Shown: piece by piece, positions 42,001 to 57,200 of the stretch
How positions within the stretch are numbered: the stretch's first letter is position 1
Layout: every line of letters begins with the position of its first letter
From: Numida meleagris
Taxonomy: Eukaryota; Chordata; Aves; Galliformes; Numididae
NCBI RefSeq assembly: GCF_002078875.1
Contig: NC_034414.1
Location: 25,702,637 to 25,766,636, forward strand
Length of the DNA stretch: 64,000 bases
Direction: 5' to 3'
Notes under the pieces: generated by a model
What the model was told of the DNA's origin: nothing
The model's database searches: none
What the model saw: only the letters and a program-made list of their open reading frames with translations
Translations under genes and position numbers: made by a program

Positions 42001-45000
42001 TAGTATTTGATAGAAGAGGGCATCTTGTACCTGCCACTGTAGTACTTGTACCAATAATCTACTAATTTGCAGAGATGTATCACAAGTGATTTCATTGAAA
42101 ATTTTAACATCTGCACAGTATTCCATGGCAAGTTGTGTGCCCTACTGAATTCTGAGATACAATTATGGAGGATTGCAGATAATGATATTATGCTGGTATC
42201 ACTGTGTTTAAGCAACTTGTGAGGCTGTTGCTATGATCCAGCAAACACCTATGAGTTGTATTTAATACATTTCATGAAATAAATTAATGGAGCATTACTG
42301 CATGCCCAGAGAGAGAGATCAAACTTTTGACCACTATAAATAGGAGCCTGACATCTATTTTTATCCCTTATTCAGTGGAAGTGTCTTTGAAAAGAAATCT
42401 ACCACTACTCCTGCAAAGTGATGACCATTTCAGACAACTATCAATTATCTCACATTTTGTTGGACACAAGCTTCCTTTCCTACAGAAGGTAAAAGATCCT
42501 TATCCTCTAATACCTTTCTAAATAGCTACAAGCACTTAATCAGTTAATAACACAGATAGCTCCTGCAGCCATTCCCATCAACCTTTGCAGCTCAGAAGTA
42601 CACCTAGGACTGACATACATAGAGGGCAGACTTCCCTGCGTACGAGGGGACAGAAGCTAGAAATGCTTACTTGTGCCTGAAACTGGTAAAGCTTGTATGC
42701 TTGTTCCAGAAGTTTCTTACGCAGTTGCACTTTAGACTTCAGGGCCTTCCAGTTGGTCACTATTGCCTGTTGTTTTGCTTTCAGGTCTGACATCTGTTCC
42801 TTTGAGCAACGAGTCAGCACATGGTCTGCAGAGTGGATCAGATCCTGCAGCTGTAAGCAGGGAAGAAAGAAGAGGGTAGGAAAGACAGTCATAGAGATTC
42901 AGCTAGTATCAAGAAAATTATGACAAAAACTATGTTAATTTTAAATCAAATTACAATTCAAGAAAATTTTCTGAGTTTTCTCATGCTAAATAAAAGGATC
43001 TCGAATTTCAGTTCTATGGAATAACAGTGACATCCAGTGTTTGCTAAGGCTCATCACAACCAATTTTTTTTCAACTAGACAGATTTTGTTTCTCCTTTTC
43101 ACCATCCTTACTACAAGAACAATGCAAACAATAGGCACCTATACCTTGTTTTCCCCAGTGACTATACAGATTAACTGTGATTACATTCTATTCATGTACA
43201 TCTCATGCTCTTCTACCTTTAAAAGAAACAAGCAGCTGGTGGCATCAGTTCCAGCATTTTCTGTTGGAAGGCTAAGATTCATAAAGATTCACTGAAAAGT
43301 GATTCTGAGATAGCTACTTTCGTAATCTCCTGCAGATCTTGAACACATTTAAAAAGCAGGAGACATGGAGAAAGAGCCTTAGAATTTTCCAGGCTTTCAT
43401 AGAATATGTTCATAATGCTACATTATCATGATTGTCTTGGAAACTTACATTGTGATTATACACTGAAGACCACAAATGACTTTTGTTACCTGCTGCTCAT
43501 TTCCAAGGAGCTCATGTTCCAGGGCCACATGGTTCCGGAGCTGGGTTTGCACACCTCTCATGTCCTTTGCAACATCATCTGGAATACTTTTGGACTTCTC
43601 CTAGCAAGGAAAAAAATTAGAGCAAGCTTTGTTACTTACTACTTATAAGCAAAATACACCAGTAGTCTACTTTAGACATTCTGTGCATGCATACTACACA
43701 GGTGGACTACTATTCTTAGTTACTCAACCATGACAAGTAAAAGGAAGCCAGAAAATTCTGTCCTGGCACACCTGTCCTTAGTAACTCCCTGGTAAGCATC
43801 ACAGTGATTAAGCTACTCAGTTGGACTGTGAGAGATGAAGGTTCCAGTCTTTCCTTGATCAGACAATAAAGAGAATGTCTTATAGGCTTGGCAACATGAA
43901 TTAATCTTGAATAGCCACTGCAGCAACATATATTGAATTACTGAAGTAGCATTAACAACCAGTAGTTTCAGGCCATTCTTTGGAATGCAGATGATCTATC
44001 TGTGAGTCATTTTTAGACAAAGCTTTAGTTATGCATCTCCAGGAAAGATAAGTTAAAAATGGAAGGAAGAATTACTGTAAGGATGAGAGACACTGAACAG
44101 TTCTGTCACTAGAATAAAATAGCTAGAAACTTGTCCAAAGTCCAGTTAGGTGAAAAATAAGAACAATGTTTCTAATCATTGGAGAAGTGCATTTCTGTAA
44201 TAAATTCACAGGCTTGTTTGGGGTACCAACAAACATCTTAGTAAGGTGCTATAAAAGGAGTTGCGTTGTGTGTTGTAGTTGCCTGTGATATGACTGCACT
44301 GTAGTTGGTCACCTAAGAGAGACTTTCCATTACTATGTTCCTCTGATAAAAAGGCATTCCCTCCTAGGAATGAGCAGGAGATAAATGAAGAGATGAGCAC
44401 GACAAATTGTTCTCCCACTCAGCAATAAAGTTTATTAACAGGAAATAATGCAAGAAGTGTGTACTGTTTACCTGGGCCAAATCCAACATAGCAATAAATC
44501 AAGAGTTGGTCTGTGGAATGTTTCTAAACTGTCACTTGTCACAGCTACAGAATTAACTACTTCATTCTTAAAGTTAAATATGTGCCAGGTTCTGAAAACC
44601 TCAACTGGTATACAGTAGAATATATGACATTTGATTTTCCATTCACAACAGAGAAAGAAAACAAGAATAACGTAGTTAAACAGGGCAGCCCTTGCCTGTA
44701 CAAGCAAGTGGAAAAAATCTACTACACTTAACCCAGCAAATTTATGTTGCCTTGCAAACAGTGGAAGCTCTGTTGCATTGTCTTCTCCTATACACATCTG
44801 CATTGAGGAAACCACACCTCTCAGTACAGCAAGGATGTGGTTTCTTTCCAAAAATTCTTCAGGATTCTTAGATAAAACAGACCTGAAGAATTTCACTGAG
44901 ATTTTGCCTCCCTCCCATTTTCATTCTGGGAGCTTGAAAGTATTGCCAGTACTCATCACTAGAAAAGGAGAAAAGAACTCAGTTTTGGCCCAGCTTTTAC

Positions 45001-48000
45001 ATCAGGTCACATAACTACCTGACCCAGGGTTAATTGTCACTGTAAACCAAACTCCTTTTTCTCTTCAGCACACAAAGCCACTATGGTGTACAAAGAAGAA
45101 GACAGTGAGACAGTATACAGTTTCTTAGGCTTGATGACTGAAGACAACACTACTACATGCATTGCAATGTGAGACAACTTAGTTCAGGCCCTAGTCTTCT
45201 TGGCCTTTCCCTAGCTGTACTCTGTTTCACCAATGGTTCTCATAAGGTGAACAGTCAGGTGTTTAAAAATAACCCAGGATTTTTTTTTTAAACACAGTTT
45301 GAGTAATCATGTATGTTTCTTACTGAGATATTTTAGAAGGCAGCAGAAGGAAGCACACTAAGAATCGTAAGAATACTCCACAAACTAAGCTGAAATTAAA
45401 GTTTTCTTTATATAAAATCTTCCCAATATTTTTTACCTCAATATGGGCCAGAGCATCTGTCAGATCTTGGTAACACTTGTGAATCACCTCAGCATCTTTC
45501 AGCCGCTCACCGCGTAATCTGGTAATTTCTAGCAGCTCCTCCCAAGAGTTTCTAGGGAGAAATAGTAAAAAAACAAACCAAAACATGTAAGACATGCAAA
45601 CTAGGAGTAAAGGAGATTAACAGTCTGAAGAAAGGCTAAGAACAAGACCTCCTCGTACTTTTTCAGTCTTGCCATTAAATTCTGTTGAAGCGATTCTCTG
45701 AGGGGTAGGACATCTGTCACCCTACTCTGTCCATATTCTTCTGGCTGCTCCAGACACTTAAATTGCTGCCTGTAAAAGGGCACACCTCTCCAGTATGCCC
45801 TTCAGGTTTTCTGTGCTTCAGACTTTTACAACTAGAAGGGAGAAAGAGTGGGAAAAAGGACTCCTGGAGGAAGCATATGTATGAAGCTCTAATTTAAAGA
45901 TGAGTATAGCTCTTCATCTACATGAAATTGCTACCCTAAAACTGCCACACTGATCTGGACATTAAATGAATGACAAAATTGAGTTCTCCTCTGATTTCCA
46001 CTGCCAGGGCTCAGTTCTACGTCCAGCACTATGACTGGCACAGCAAGATTTGGAGGATTGAATCAGACTCTACTAGTCATGACCCTTCTCCTTCAGGCCA
46101 GCTTGGACCAGCACTAGACATAAGAGGCTCAGAACATCTTAATAGCTGCAGAGCAGTCATGGGATTCAAGCTCAAAAAATTAGAAGCAATAATGATTCAA
46201 CTAAACTCCCAGCCCTATAGATAGCTAACCCCGCTCCAAAGGGCAAAGGAAGTTCAATTACCCCTTGCTTGCAAAGAACCTCTGATGCAATTTACAAGAA
46301 AGCAAACCAGCAAACAGATAATGTCTATGTTATAGCAGTCTATTTTTAAATGAGGCATGGCAACAGTTCTCTGCCAGCGAGCAGAGAGCAAACCACACAT
46401 TTTGCAATTAGAGAATTGAGGGGCGTGCCTTACAGTTTTCTAATTTCTTCTTACTTCCTCCTTAACAGTGAACTGAAAGGGCAAAGCATTATAGAGCCTA
46501 CACAACTCTCCTACCTTAGCTCTTTCTGCTTCTGCCGGATTTCACGGGACTCAGAATGACCACAGTTTAGCAAGTTTTCTGCCAGCTGCTGGCAAGTCAT
46601 AACTCTTTTCCCAGTTGCTTCCAATTGGTGTTGGAAAGTGTCATATTTGGCAAGAAGTTGCTTTTGAAGGAAAAACAACAAAAAAAAAAGTTGAGAGTTG
46701 TCTTTTCCAGATCATACCTTCTTGGCTGTCAGAGTGACAAGTAACAAGCTGAGCACAAATGGAGACGGAGAAACTGCAGAGGAGGATATAAATGACTGGA
46801 TTTTACTTTCAAAGACCATGAGGAGCTACAGATTGTTAGCAAAACATGAGGTCTGTGATGCAGATACAAGGCAGAAGCATGATTACCAGAGATAGAAACA
46901 AACGTATTTTTTCAATGTACAATGAATTGCATTTATTAAAACAGTATGTTTTTACTTTATGAATATAAATGTTTATTGAATATTATAACTGAATAATGTA
47001 GTCCAAGGTTAAGATTTAGGACACGATGTATTTTGAAATAAACGTTAAAAATAAAGATTCTGAATGGCTATTGATTTCTAATGAGCTGACTTTATAAGAA
47101 TTTCTATGCTATGTGAAAAGATACGGCTCTAGATGTCCCTGCATAAGGAATTTTCTTCACAAACGCTAAAGGTAAACCACATTTAAATGTCTCAGTATTA
47201 AAAATAGATAGGAGTTTCTCTTTGAGTATCTGAAAGCTTAAGCATTTTAGCATGCTTCATGCAGCTCAGGCCCCACAGTAACGGGATGCAGAAGTCCAGC
47301 ATTGCTGCCTGCCTGACATCACCAGTCAATCATTTATTCCCACCCTTGATCCATTTCTATTCCTCTCCCAGTGATTTATGCTTTCATCTTACTTTGTCTT
47401 CTGAGTTTTCAGGAACAATCTTACAATCTTTTTACAGTATGACAGCATACAGCATTTTTGATTGGTTACACAAAAAACTCACCAAGACATGCTCATAATC
47501 ATTTCCATAGTCTTCAGAGCTGGCTGCTTGTTTCTGCTGAGCCATCCAGGCCTGCAGATCTTCATATTCTCGTAGGAACTCATGCAAGACAAGAGTCTCA
47601 TCCAGCTTCTTCCCTCTGTTGGGGAGAGAAGACAAGAAAATGCAATTAGAATAAGAGAGTACAAGAGAAGAGCAATTAATAACTTCCTTCTTACTACTCC
47701 CCCAAAACTCTCCTCACCAGGATTCATGGTCCTTAATGAAAGAGCTGACTTTATTTCTCAGGACTGGAAATGATGTTTATAAGATGATAGCTGTCAGCCA
47801 ATTCAGACTCACTGACTGAGGTTTCCAGAAAAGCACAATACCTAGCTGAGCACTCTCTCTGTTTTGTTTTCGTTTGTTTTTAAATGAGAATATGTTTTTT
47901 CTGTCTAAAGATGATAGTAACACTTATGAAAATGAGGAGGAAATCTTTCTAAGGTTGGTGGACCAGGAAGGCAAGTGCTATGAAAGGCATTCTATATAAT

Positions 48001-51000
48001 TCCGCTCATGTTGCCTATCCATCAAAACTGCTGCAACTTAATGCATATTTATGATTGCCTAGAATACCTTATAATAAAGCCCAACAAATGACAGGCCTTG
48101 CACGATAAACAAAAATTTAGAAATTGTAAACAAAAATAAAAACCATAGTTGAAATATTAGTATTTCTCGGGGGCTTAAGTATTCTAATTTTCAGATTTAT
48201 TTGTTATGCTAATTGTGGAGCCTAATTCCTTTTCTGTGTGAATTTTTTGAGGAGCAAAAACCTAAACTGTTCAAATGGGCATTTGTTCCTTCCCAGCAAC
48301 AAGCTAGAAGCATTTGAAAACCCTGGGTACAAGAGAACTGTCTTGTTCTAACTTGTTACTGTTTTAATAGGAGAAAGGAAGCGAAATAAAAAGTGTATGT
48401 CTCATTCAAGGACAAAAGCCTTCCTATAGTAGCAATGGCACCAGGCATAAAAATAAGCATAATTTCAATTGCTTTCCTTCTACTATGTAAAAAATAAAGT
48501 CTTTTTCTAGTCGCTTTCAGTAAGGAAATTTTTTTTTAAAAAAGGCTTCCCCTCCCTTCCCCTTCTAATATCAGATTCCAGATAACAGGAAGGAAAGTCA
48601 GAATCTGGCATGTCAGATTGTTTTACTGGAGAATGATGAAGGGTGAAGAGGAAATTTGGTGGCTTTAAATCCTTCCAATGCACTGAAATTCTTTAAGCAA
48701 AATGTAGAGGCTTTGCATAACAGTAATAAAAAGCTCATAGATGCACAGAATTCAAATACAGAAACAAGCAATTTCCTAAATACAATTAAAAATAGGGGAC
48801 ATGATGGATCTGATAAAAATCCTAGTGAGGTAACTGGAGATATCCTTGGCTGACTTCTTTGAGTCAAACCTAGTCAGCTAGGCTTTGAATCAAACATAGT
48901 ATCCAAGGGGCAATTTAGACTAGAGTCAGCTCAGATGTATATTTTCTAGTTCATACCTTGTTGCTGCTAGTTCCTGCAACTCACGGAGTCTTGAGTGAAC
49001 TTGTTCCCTTGGTGCATCAACCTCAACATACTGGATGGAACCCACAGCAGGGAGATTCTGGACACTTTCATTTAATTCTTTAATCAGATCTTGGTAAACA
49101 GCAATCTCATGCTCCAGCACCTGTCAAAGAAAAGAGTGGAATGAGAGCTGATTGTCCAAGACTTCCACTGTTTCAACTTTTGCACCAGACTATATTGTAA
49201 TCAGTGGAGACATTAAAAGAGGAGAAAAAGTTTCTGGAAGCATGTGATGTTTCCAGGACTTGATCAATTTCAGGCCATTTTCTCTCAATATTTTTTGGAA
49301 TATTATGTATATAATATCAAACAAGGTAGTTAGATGAATTAGAAATTTCTGATACAATTAGTCAGAGAAAAGCATTCCTAGAATAATACTCAATATGTAT
49401 ATTTGATTCTAGGAAAAACAAAGCTTCATCATGCAACTGCTGAGAATGAAAAGCAGATAGCAGATCATAGTTTTGGCCTCAAAAAAAACAAGATGAGAAC
49501 GTTCCTCATTCTCCTATTTTGCCAAACTGATTTTTTCCAACCACAGTAGCAAACTGCATCCACCTCTTCTATCAGTCCATTCATATATGGTCATGTGTTG
49601 ATTTGAGCTATTTTTTAGATGATTGGAAACTTAAGTATCAAGGAAACAGAAGATTTTTATAAAGGGAGGCAGATCAAAAGATTCTGCCAGCCCACATAAT
49701 TTAAGGAGAGATTCCTTGACCTCCTCTGCTACTAACTCTCAGATAGATGAAGTAGAAAAAAGAAAGAATTGAGTGATTTAAGAGCAGGAGAGAAGAAATA
49801 TTTTTTCTACCTACAAATCTGAAAAATAATCTCAAAGTTGATGGATTGTGTAAGCAGCATCGAACTCAAGGCTCAGCTGCCATGGGAGTTACAGATCCAC
49901 TGGGGTTTAAGCTTTCCTGAGGGGTTAAAAGCACTCCCAATGATGAACAGAAAACCTCTAATTTTTCACAACTCATTTTTATAGCTTCAAAATCTTGCCT
50001 CTCAAACATATTTTCATGCTAAGAATGTTTGTAGAAGCCAGTCAATACCATTCCAGATGTTGGAGTGCATGGTGTTAGTCACAAAGGTGTACTTCTTGCA
50101 ATCTGGTATATTACACCCATGGAACTCTCAGAGCATGACATGCAAACAAAGAAGATTCTAGCTTTGTTAAAAAAAATTTGCTGATGGATCCATAAATTCA
50201 AATATAGCAGTCATTCCTTCCTGAAGCAACACAGCAACTCAGTTCCTTAACTTAATCACAGATGCAATCTTTGAATATCTTTTATTTAATTTTTCAAGAA
50301 TTAAAAAGTTTCTGAAATACCTTATGTTTCTTCAGGAGTTTCAGTGTTCCATCTTCATCCTTACCATAGTCCTTGCTCATCACAAGTGGACGCTTTTCCG
50401 CTATCCAAGCCTCCAGGTCTGAAGTATTCATTAGAAACTATCAGTTAAAGAAAAAGCAAAATAATGTCTGTGTCAACTTCCATAATACTCATGTTATTCT
50501 TTTGACCTAACAAATTTGAAGTAGAGGGTGCACTATAAGGTCTGCTGTAATATCGTATTGAATAACAAATAAAGACTATTTAATTCTAAGGACTACTATT
50601 CCACATGACCAGACTAAGTTGCAGGAATCTTAGAAGAAGCTGGGTGTCATTCCTGATAAGAAATGAACCCAGGGGAGACTTCATTAGCTTTGTCACCTCC
50701 CTGAAAAAATGCTCTATACATGGTGTTTAATTTATAGAATCCTTATATAAATTTGAACATGTTATGAGGATTTTATACATTCTGTTGCTCTTTCAAATAA
50801 TATGAAGGAGGTCACAGATGTAAGACATCAGTGCAAGATAACTGAGGTCTTCTCCAAGCATGAAAGCTCTGGAGATAAATTTCTAAGGAATTCAAACCAC
50901 CTATAAAGATCAGACTTTGCAAAGCCTAGAGTGTGGACAGCTCTTTACACAGGTGGAGGAAATAAAATCCAGATGATTAAATTCTCCAGGGAACATACTT

Positions 51001-54000
51001 TAGGTGGACCTGTGAGCACTGTGCAAATATTGTTTATGTCTAAAAATCTACCTATGTCATCTGAGTAACTGCACTCCAAATGACCCACTGAAGACTCAAT
51101 AAAGTCTGGATTATCCAGATACGTATTTGCCTGTAATTTTTTTTTTTTTTTTAAGCAGGCTAAAATTAGGGTCCATTATCTTGTTGAAGTAATAGGGTCA
51201 AAAGTCCTAACTTGCATTAAGTGGAATGGCTTGATCAGTCTCTCAGTATCATTTTGTTGCCTGGAAAAGACAGACTGGAATGCACAAGAGATCCCTTCTT
51301 TTCTGATTTCCTTTCAATTGCTTAAGCCAAAGCCTGACACTGTATAAAGACACTAAAGAAGGAGCTGCTTCTTGGAGAAATGAGTGTCCTACACATATCC
51401 ATAAGGGATGGGTACGGAGTCCAAGCCAAATCTGTAGAGCACCAGCTCTATATTGGTGACTGGCAGTCCAGCCCTCCATTCCCATGAGTCTGGCACCACC
51501 AGTCTGAGCTGAAGTGAATTCCAAGCCCATTAAAGGGAGACATTAAAGCTGTTTTGTCATTCACTTAAAATCTTTGGTCCTCTTGTTTGTCTGAAAAAGC
51601 TACTATGGGAGTAATTTGTACCTCTTGGAAGCCAACTGAGTGCTGCAGCTGCTTCATCCTTTCCTCACAGGCTTTCTCCAGGCCCTGCCAGGCAGTCACA
51701 AGTTCCTGGCATTTCTCATTTATTTTCTGAGCTGACGGATGCTGGCTTGCAATCATTGTCCTTCCTTTATCCAGGACCCGCTGGACTTGCTGTTTGTGGG
51801 CATTCACTTCTGCCTGAAATTCCTGGGGATAAGAAAAAAAAATGAGGAAGAAAGGAAGGATATGTGAAGACAAAGAAGGGCAGTAAGTATAGAACTAAAA
51901 TAGTATGAGAGCATGAGAGTCAAAATATTTTACCCAGACCACTACTCAAAGCAAAAACTTACTTTTTCTATTTAGTCTGAGGTACAATAGCTTTTTATCC
52001 ACTTGTAATGGGAAGAGCTATAAACTTTCTCAGAATAAGAATATTGTAAAACATGGCAAATTTCACAGCTCCTACAGGAATTCCTTGTTTGTTCTGGAAA
52101 TCACCAACACTCTGCTGACTTGTCTCAGTGTGCTAGAATCACATTTCAGTGAGTGTTGCACTAGATTTTGCTTGAAACAGCCTCCCTGGCGGTAAAGGAG
52201 AATTATGCAGGTGCTAGTTTGCAGGCTGTGGTGATGTGCAGTATGCCAACAAATGATCATAAACCTGATGAAAGAAGATACCTTGTGTTTTTGCAACAAG
52301 CTCTGAGCCACATCCAAGGACTTCCCACAGTTGGTGGAATTGGCAATAGGCAATCGCTCATTAATCCAGGTCAGCTCCATGTCATGGTAATGGTAGAACT
52401 CATAAAGATCCACTGCAGCTTCCAGCAGCTTACGCCTCTCATCAAGAGGTGCTTGCAAAGACTCAAACCTAGGGGTCATCCATTAAAATATATATGTTAA
52501 ACAAAGCTTTATCCCCATCCTACTAAGGGAATTAGGCTACGATATCACAGTGATGATTACGGAACACTGGATACTTCTCTGCAATTAAGATTCAAAGGTT
52601 AGTGTTGGCTGTATATACAAGAACTGCTCCTCCAGAAGCTTACTTTTGGCAAGTGTGGAAGGGATTTGTCCACGGCACAGGGAATGGGAACAGAGCTTTA
52701 TGAAGCTGTGATGCTCATGACAAGCCTTGGTATACAGCCTGCATGGCTCACGGCTGCTCCTATAGATAGTGCCAGTGCTCGGTTAACAACTCTCTCACCT
52801 TTCTAATGTAAACCTACAACTAAAGGGGAATACAGTTAACACACTATCTATGCCTCAGTTTCTAGCCATTTAAGTAATGTTGCTTGGAAGAAAGAGAATT
52901 TCAGTCAACTTTTTAGTTTAGACTAAAAACAATGAATGCAAGCAGAGGGGAAAAACAGTTTTTCACTTTTGAAGCCAAAGGCTTGTCCTGTGATGTGTTA
53001 AGGAATTTAGTTACTACTAAATACTGATCACTGCACATTTTAGCAAGTAACTGGATGACCTATGGGTAACTAAAGGACCAGAGTAGGAGTGCAGCAGGCA
53101 AGAAGCAAATTCCAGTAATAAAGGTTGAAGTCTGTCACGCAGCAGCTGTGCAGGTATAGACCAAAGCACAGCTGTAGCAGAATGAACAGGAGAAAACATT
53201 CCTGAATATGGGTTAAACTTAATCAACAGAAAGACATTTTCTAGAAGGTGGAACAAAAAATGTGATATGATATAAGGAGCGGAAATAGAAAAAGAGCAGT
53301 ACTTCACCTTTTTAGGTATTTTTGTGTTTCATCCAGAATTCTCTGAGAGTCAAAGTGATTGGTGGCCATTTTCATTGCATGAGACACAATAGAGTTCATT
53401 TTCTCTGCCAGCTCGTGTGTCTCATTTTCCAGCTGCCTGTGCTGCTTGAGTAGATCACGGCTGGAGCGCAAATCATGGCCTGTCTCTGCTTCCTGAAGAA
53501 CCTTCTCAATTTTCTCTATCTTCTTTTTGGCGTCCTGTAGGGAAAAGGTTACTGCACATTCCTACTAACCTTGAAACATCATTTTCTTTCCCTCAGCTCC
53601 TGTAATGGCAACTTCTTGGATACAATACTTAAATCCCTATGTCAGTTCTTGGTAACACCATGGCCAAGTGTCTTTAAGTGACATCTCCTGGGAATATTTT
53701 ACTTTGCTCTCCATTTTGGTGTACCTTTCTTTCTGAGCTACTTAAGTACATGACTACAAAATCATCTCTTTGAACTATCTTCAAATACAAATAAATCTCC
53801 AATGGCTTCAAAGTTTAGCATTTAAATTCAATACAACAGCAGTTTAATTAAACATTGATACCTGGACACAGCTTCAGAGCATATTTTTCCTCTCACAAAA
53901 TCTGCCTGAATTACTTTTTGAATGTAACGCTGTGCCTTAAACCTCCATACTGACTCCAAGCTGACATGTTTGTTTGCATAGGCTTGAGCCCTGCAGAGAG

Positions 54001-54211
54001 TTTTGATTGGTTTCTCAGTCTGGGATAGCCAGATATAGCGTTGAGCCTGAGTTCAGTAGCTTTGCATCTTGGTGCTGACACTGTTATCCTGCTCATAGCT
54101 TCAGAGTAAGTTTGATTAGCCTTACACTAGGTTTTCTTTCCAGAGATTGCAGAAAGTGATCTGTCTTGTGTCCAAGCACCTCAAAACATGCTTTTATCTG
54201 CAGAGTATTCT

Positions 54212-54242
<31 letters not shown>

Positions 54243-57200
54243 AGGAACATTTTATGTCAACAGAGTAACCAGGTTCCTATGCTAGCCCCACCCTCTGCAG
54301 CCCACCACCTCCTGACCTGCAGCAGTTCCATGAGCTGTTCTTGCTGCCCGGCTTGTCTCAGCTTGTCACCTCGCTCTATCATCTTCCCATACAATTCCTT
54401 CCACTTCTTCTCTAACTCTGACATCTTCTTTTGGATAGAAGCTGCAGCATAATGGTCATCTTGAATCAGCTGATTTCCTTTCTGGAGAAACACAGCACAT
54501 CACATTTTTAAATCAGATCAATGTCATGAAGCTTGCGATCAGGTGGAAGACTTAGCTTCAAAACTGTCTTCACCTTTATCAGTGTTGCAAAGTGCTTCTC
54601 ATTAGCCATCATTTCCTTCTCAGCGGCCTCATGCCACTTCAGTTTGCGTAAAACATTTGTTGGATCACGGTAGGATTCATCAGATGCAATCTTGTACTTC
54701 TCTTCCATCCATATCAAAAGCTCAGCAGCATCACGATTGAACTCCTTACAGAAACAGATAGGATTAAGTAGATTTAAATTATGGTTTTGCATGGATTTTC
54801 AGTGCATCCTTGCCACTGGGATAAAGTCCTGATTTTCTTCCAAGAGTTAGGAGAAGTATTCTATTTTCATATGAAAGTTGTTCTGTATAATCAACATTTT
54901 AAATTAATAAGTTATGATATTGAATCACTATTAAGTTCTTAAGTTCTCGGAGTGGTATCTTTTAGTCCCTCTTTTACCACAGTTAGTAATCTGTTGAATG
55001 CTATCGTCAGCAAAGGTTTGCATTTTAGACAGACTATTTTAACCATATGTGGTCCCACCCTCCAGTATGACTTCGTGTCTCAGCACTGGAAGCTAAATTC
55101 TTGCCTAAAGTACAACTAGTGTTAATTATTGTATACAGTCAGCATAAGGTAGTGTGTCCCAATTATGTACTGTACACTTTTGGTAGATGTTTCCATGCAG
55201 GGCTCCTTACAGGCAGAATAATTATTATACTTATTGTCTATACATTTATTCATAAACATTCTGAGTGAATGTAGCAAATGGAGTCCAAGGGATGTAGAGC
55301 GAACTTGCAAAATTTGCATCTACAACAGAAAGATGGGATAAAGTGTCTTGGAAAATCAAATTCCTTAGGCAAACTCCTTTGTATATATAGTAAATGAAAG
55401 TATTAAACCTGGTAAAAATGAAACTAAAATGCAAAAGAAAAAAAAGAAAAAAATTAATTTTCTCCTAACTAATGCCTTTCCAATTATAACACGGAATGAC
55501 TGATTGCACTAAGCATGAGAGAACAAGCATAGGTAACACTGCAGTAGCAGAACCTGGCTTCATCTCTATGAAGAAAAACTGTAACTAGGAATTCAGAAAC
55601 TGGGTAAGAAGTTATCTACTAATGGTTATGGAGCATCACTATCTTTAAGTAGTACAGAATCGTAGAATATCCCAAGCTGGAAGGGATCGATAAGGATCAT
55701 CAAGTCCAACTCCGAATTTTATTATAAAGTAGGAAAACAACTCTGTTTCTGCAAGTTGTGTGGTCTAGAAATATCTTTCCCCAGGAGAATGAGCTTCATT
55801 CCATCTGCAAGGCTAACCTAATTTCTGAAGAGTCCATTCAAATACTAGTGTTGTCCCTTCCAGGTTTAGAAAGTGCACTTTTATTAAAACTTCTGCAAGA
55901 AGAACTAAGCTATTTGTTTCATTATGTTGGCAGCCTATCACAAATTAAGCTAAATGCATTGTAGCTTTTAAAACATTTTTAAAGAGTGTTAATATCGAAG
56001 TTAGAATGTATAAGGTATTCTCCCTAGTTACATCAATCTAGAGTGAAAGGTTAATTTGTGCCAAATGACTAACTCCCAGAAAAATATTAAGAAATGAGCA
56101 GAATAAACTTATCCAGTAGACAAAACTTCCTGTTGACATTTTTCATGTGATGTCTCCATTTTTGGTTTTTAATTTTGCTATGGTTATAGTTTTGTAAGAT
56201 CTAATCCCTACGCATCGCCTCCTCCTTGGAAAGTGACATTTTTCTGTTTCATAGCCAAAGGGAAAGTGGAAAGCGAGCTGAAGTAAAAATGCTCAGCAGT
56301 TTGAGATTTGTCCCATACTAAGACAAACAGTAAGCTTACTTCACACATGCTTGACTAAATCTTCACATTCAGTCATTTTACCTGCAGCTGCAGGGAATCC
56401 AACAACCTCTGTTTTCTCTTGGAATTGCTTTCTATCAGCCGTTCCCATCTTTGCCGGAGTGTAGCCATTCTCTCTTTAATACTACCAATGAAAAGAGTAA
56501 GTTCAATGTTGTAGTGGTCATATGGGTCCATGATTCTTCTGTATTCGTTTGTATCATATGACTGCAATCTAGTTCACACATTTGTTGATGGAAGGGATAT
56601 GTAGCCCTGTCCTATGGCTTTGCATGGCTTATCTGAAAACCAGCTACTGCTTTCCAGCTACCCTAGATTTTCCTTCTGAATAGCTGTATTCCATTAGTGA
56701 ATTGCAGTCATGTAAATTTGACTGAAACATCTAGGCCTTTATAATACCCAATTATTCCACCATAACTAGTAATTTTATCTGTGATACAAGTGCAGTGAGG
56801 CTCTGGAATAGCCTTGTAATGATAGTAGAGCTGTCAAGAAACCTCGTTTTAAGAGTAGTTTTATGAATTTATAGAGGGAATTTTCAAGATGTTATCATTT
56901 TTAATGACAAAGCATGAACTGTTTGACCCAAGAGGTCCGTTCTGACCCTATATTTCTAATTGTTATTTACACAGAGGTCCCCTTACTAGACTCCAGTGGA
57001 TCTATAGATGACACTTCAGCTTCCACTACAATATGAAGGAGCTGTTCTTGATGTGTTATTATTTCCTTACAAAGTAATTTGTAACTTTTTAACAGCAAAC
57101 ACAGCAGTTCTAATACATGATACTGGTAAGTGAGAGAAAAATTTAACTGTGCAGACATTTAATGTATTTATGTTAAAGAGGTTTTAATGCTATTAGTTTA

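Larger units (their letters stand above)
47616..51621 (-). other. Introns between W13 and W16
   Basis: The introns 47616..48956, 49121..50320 and 50438..51621 contain only a T-run near 51138-51152 and no other element I recognise. Confidence 0.75.
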
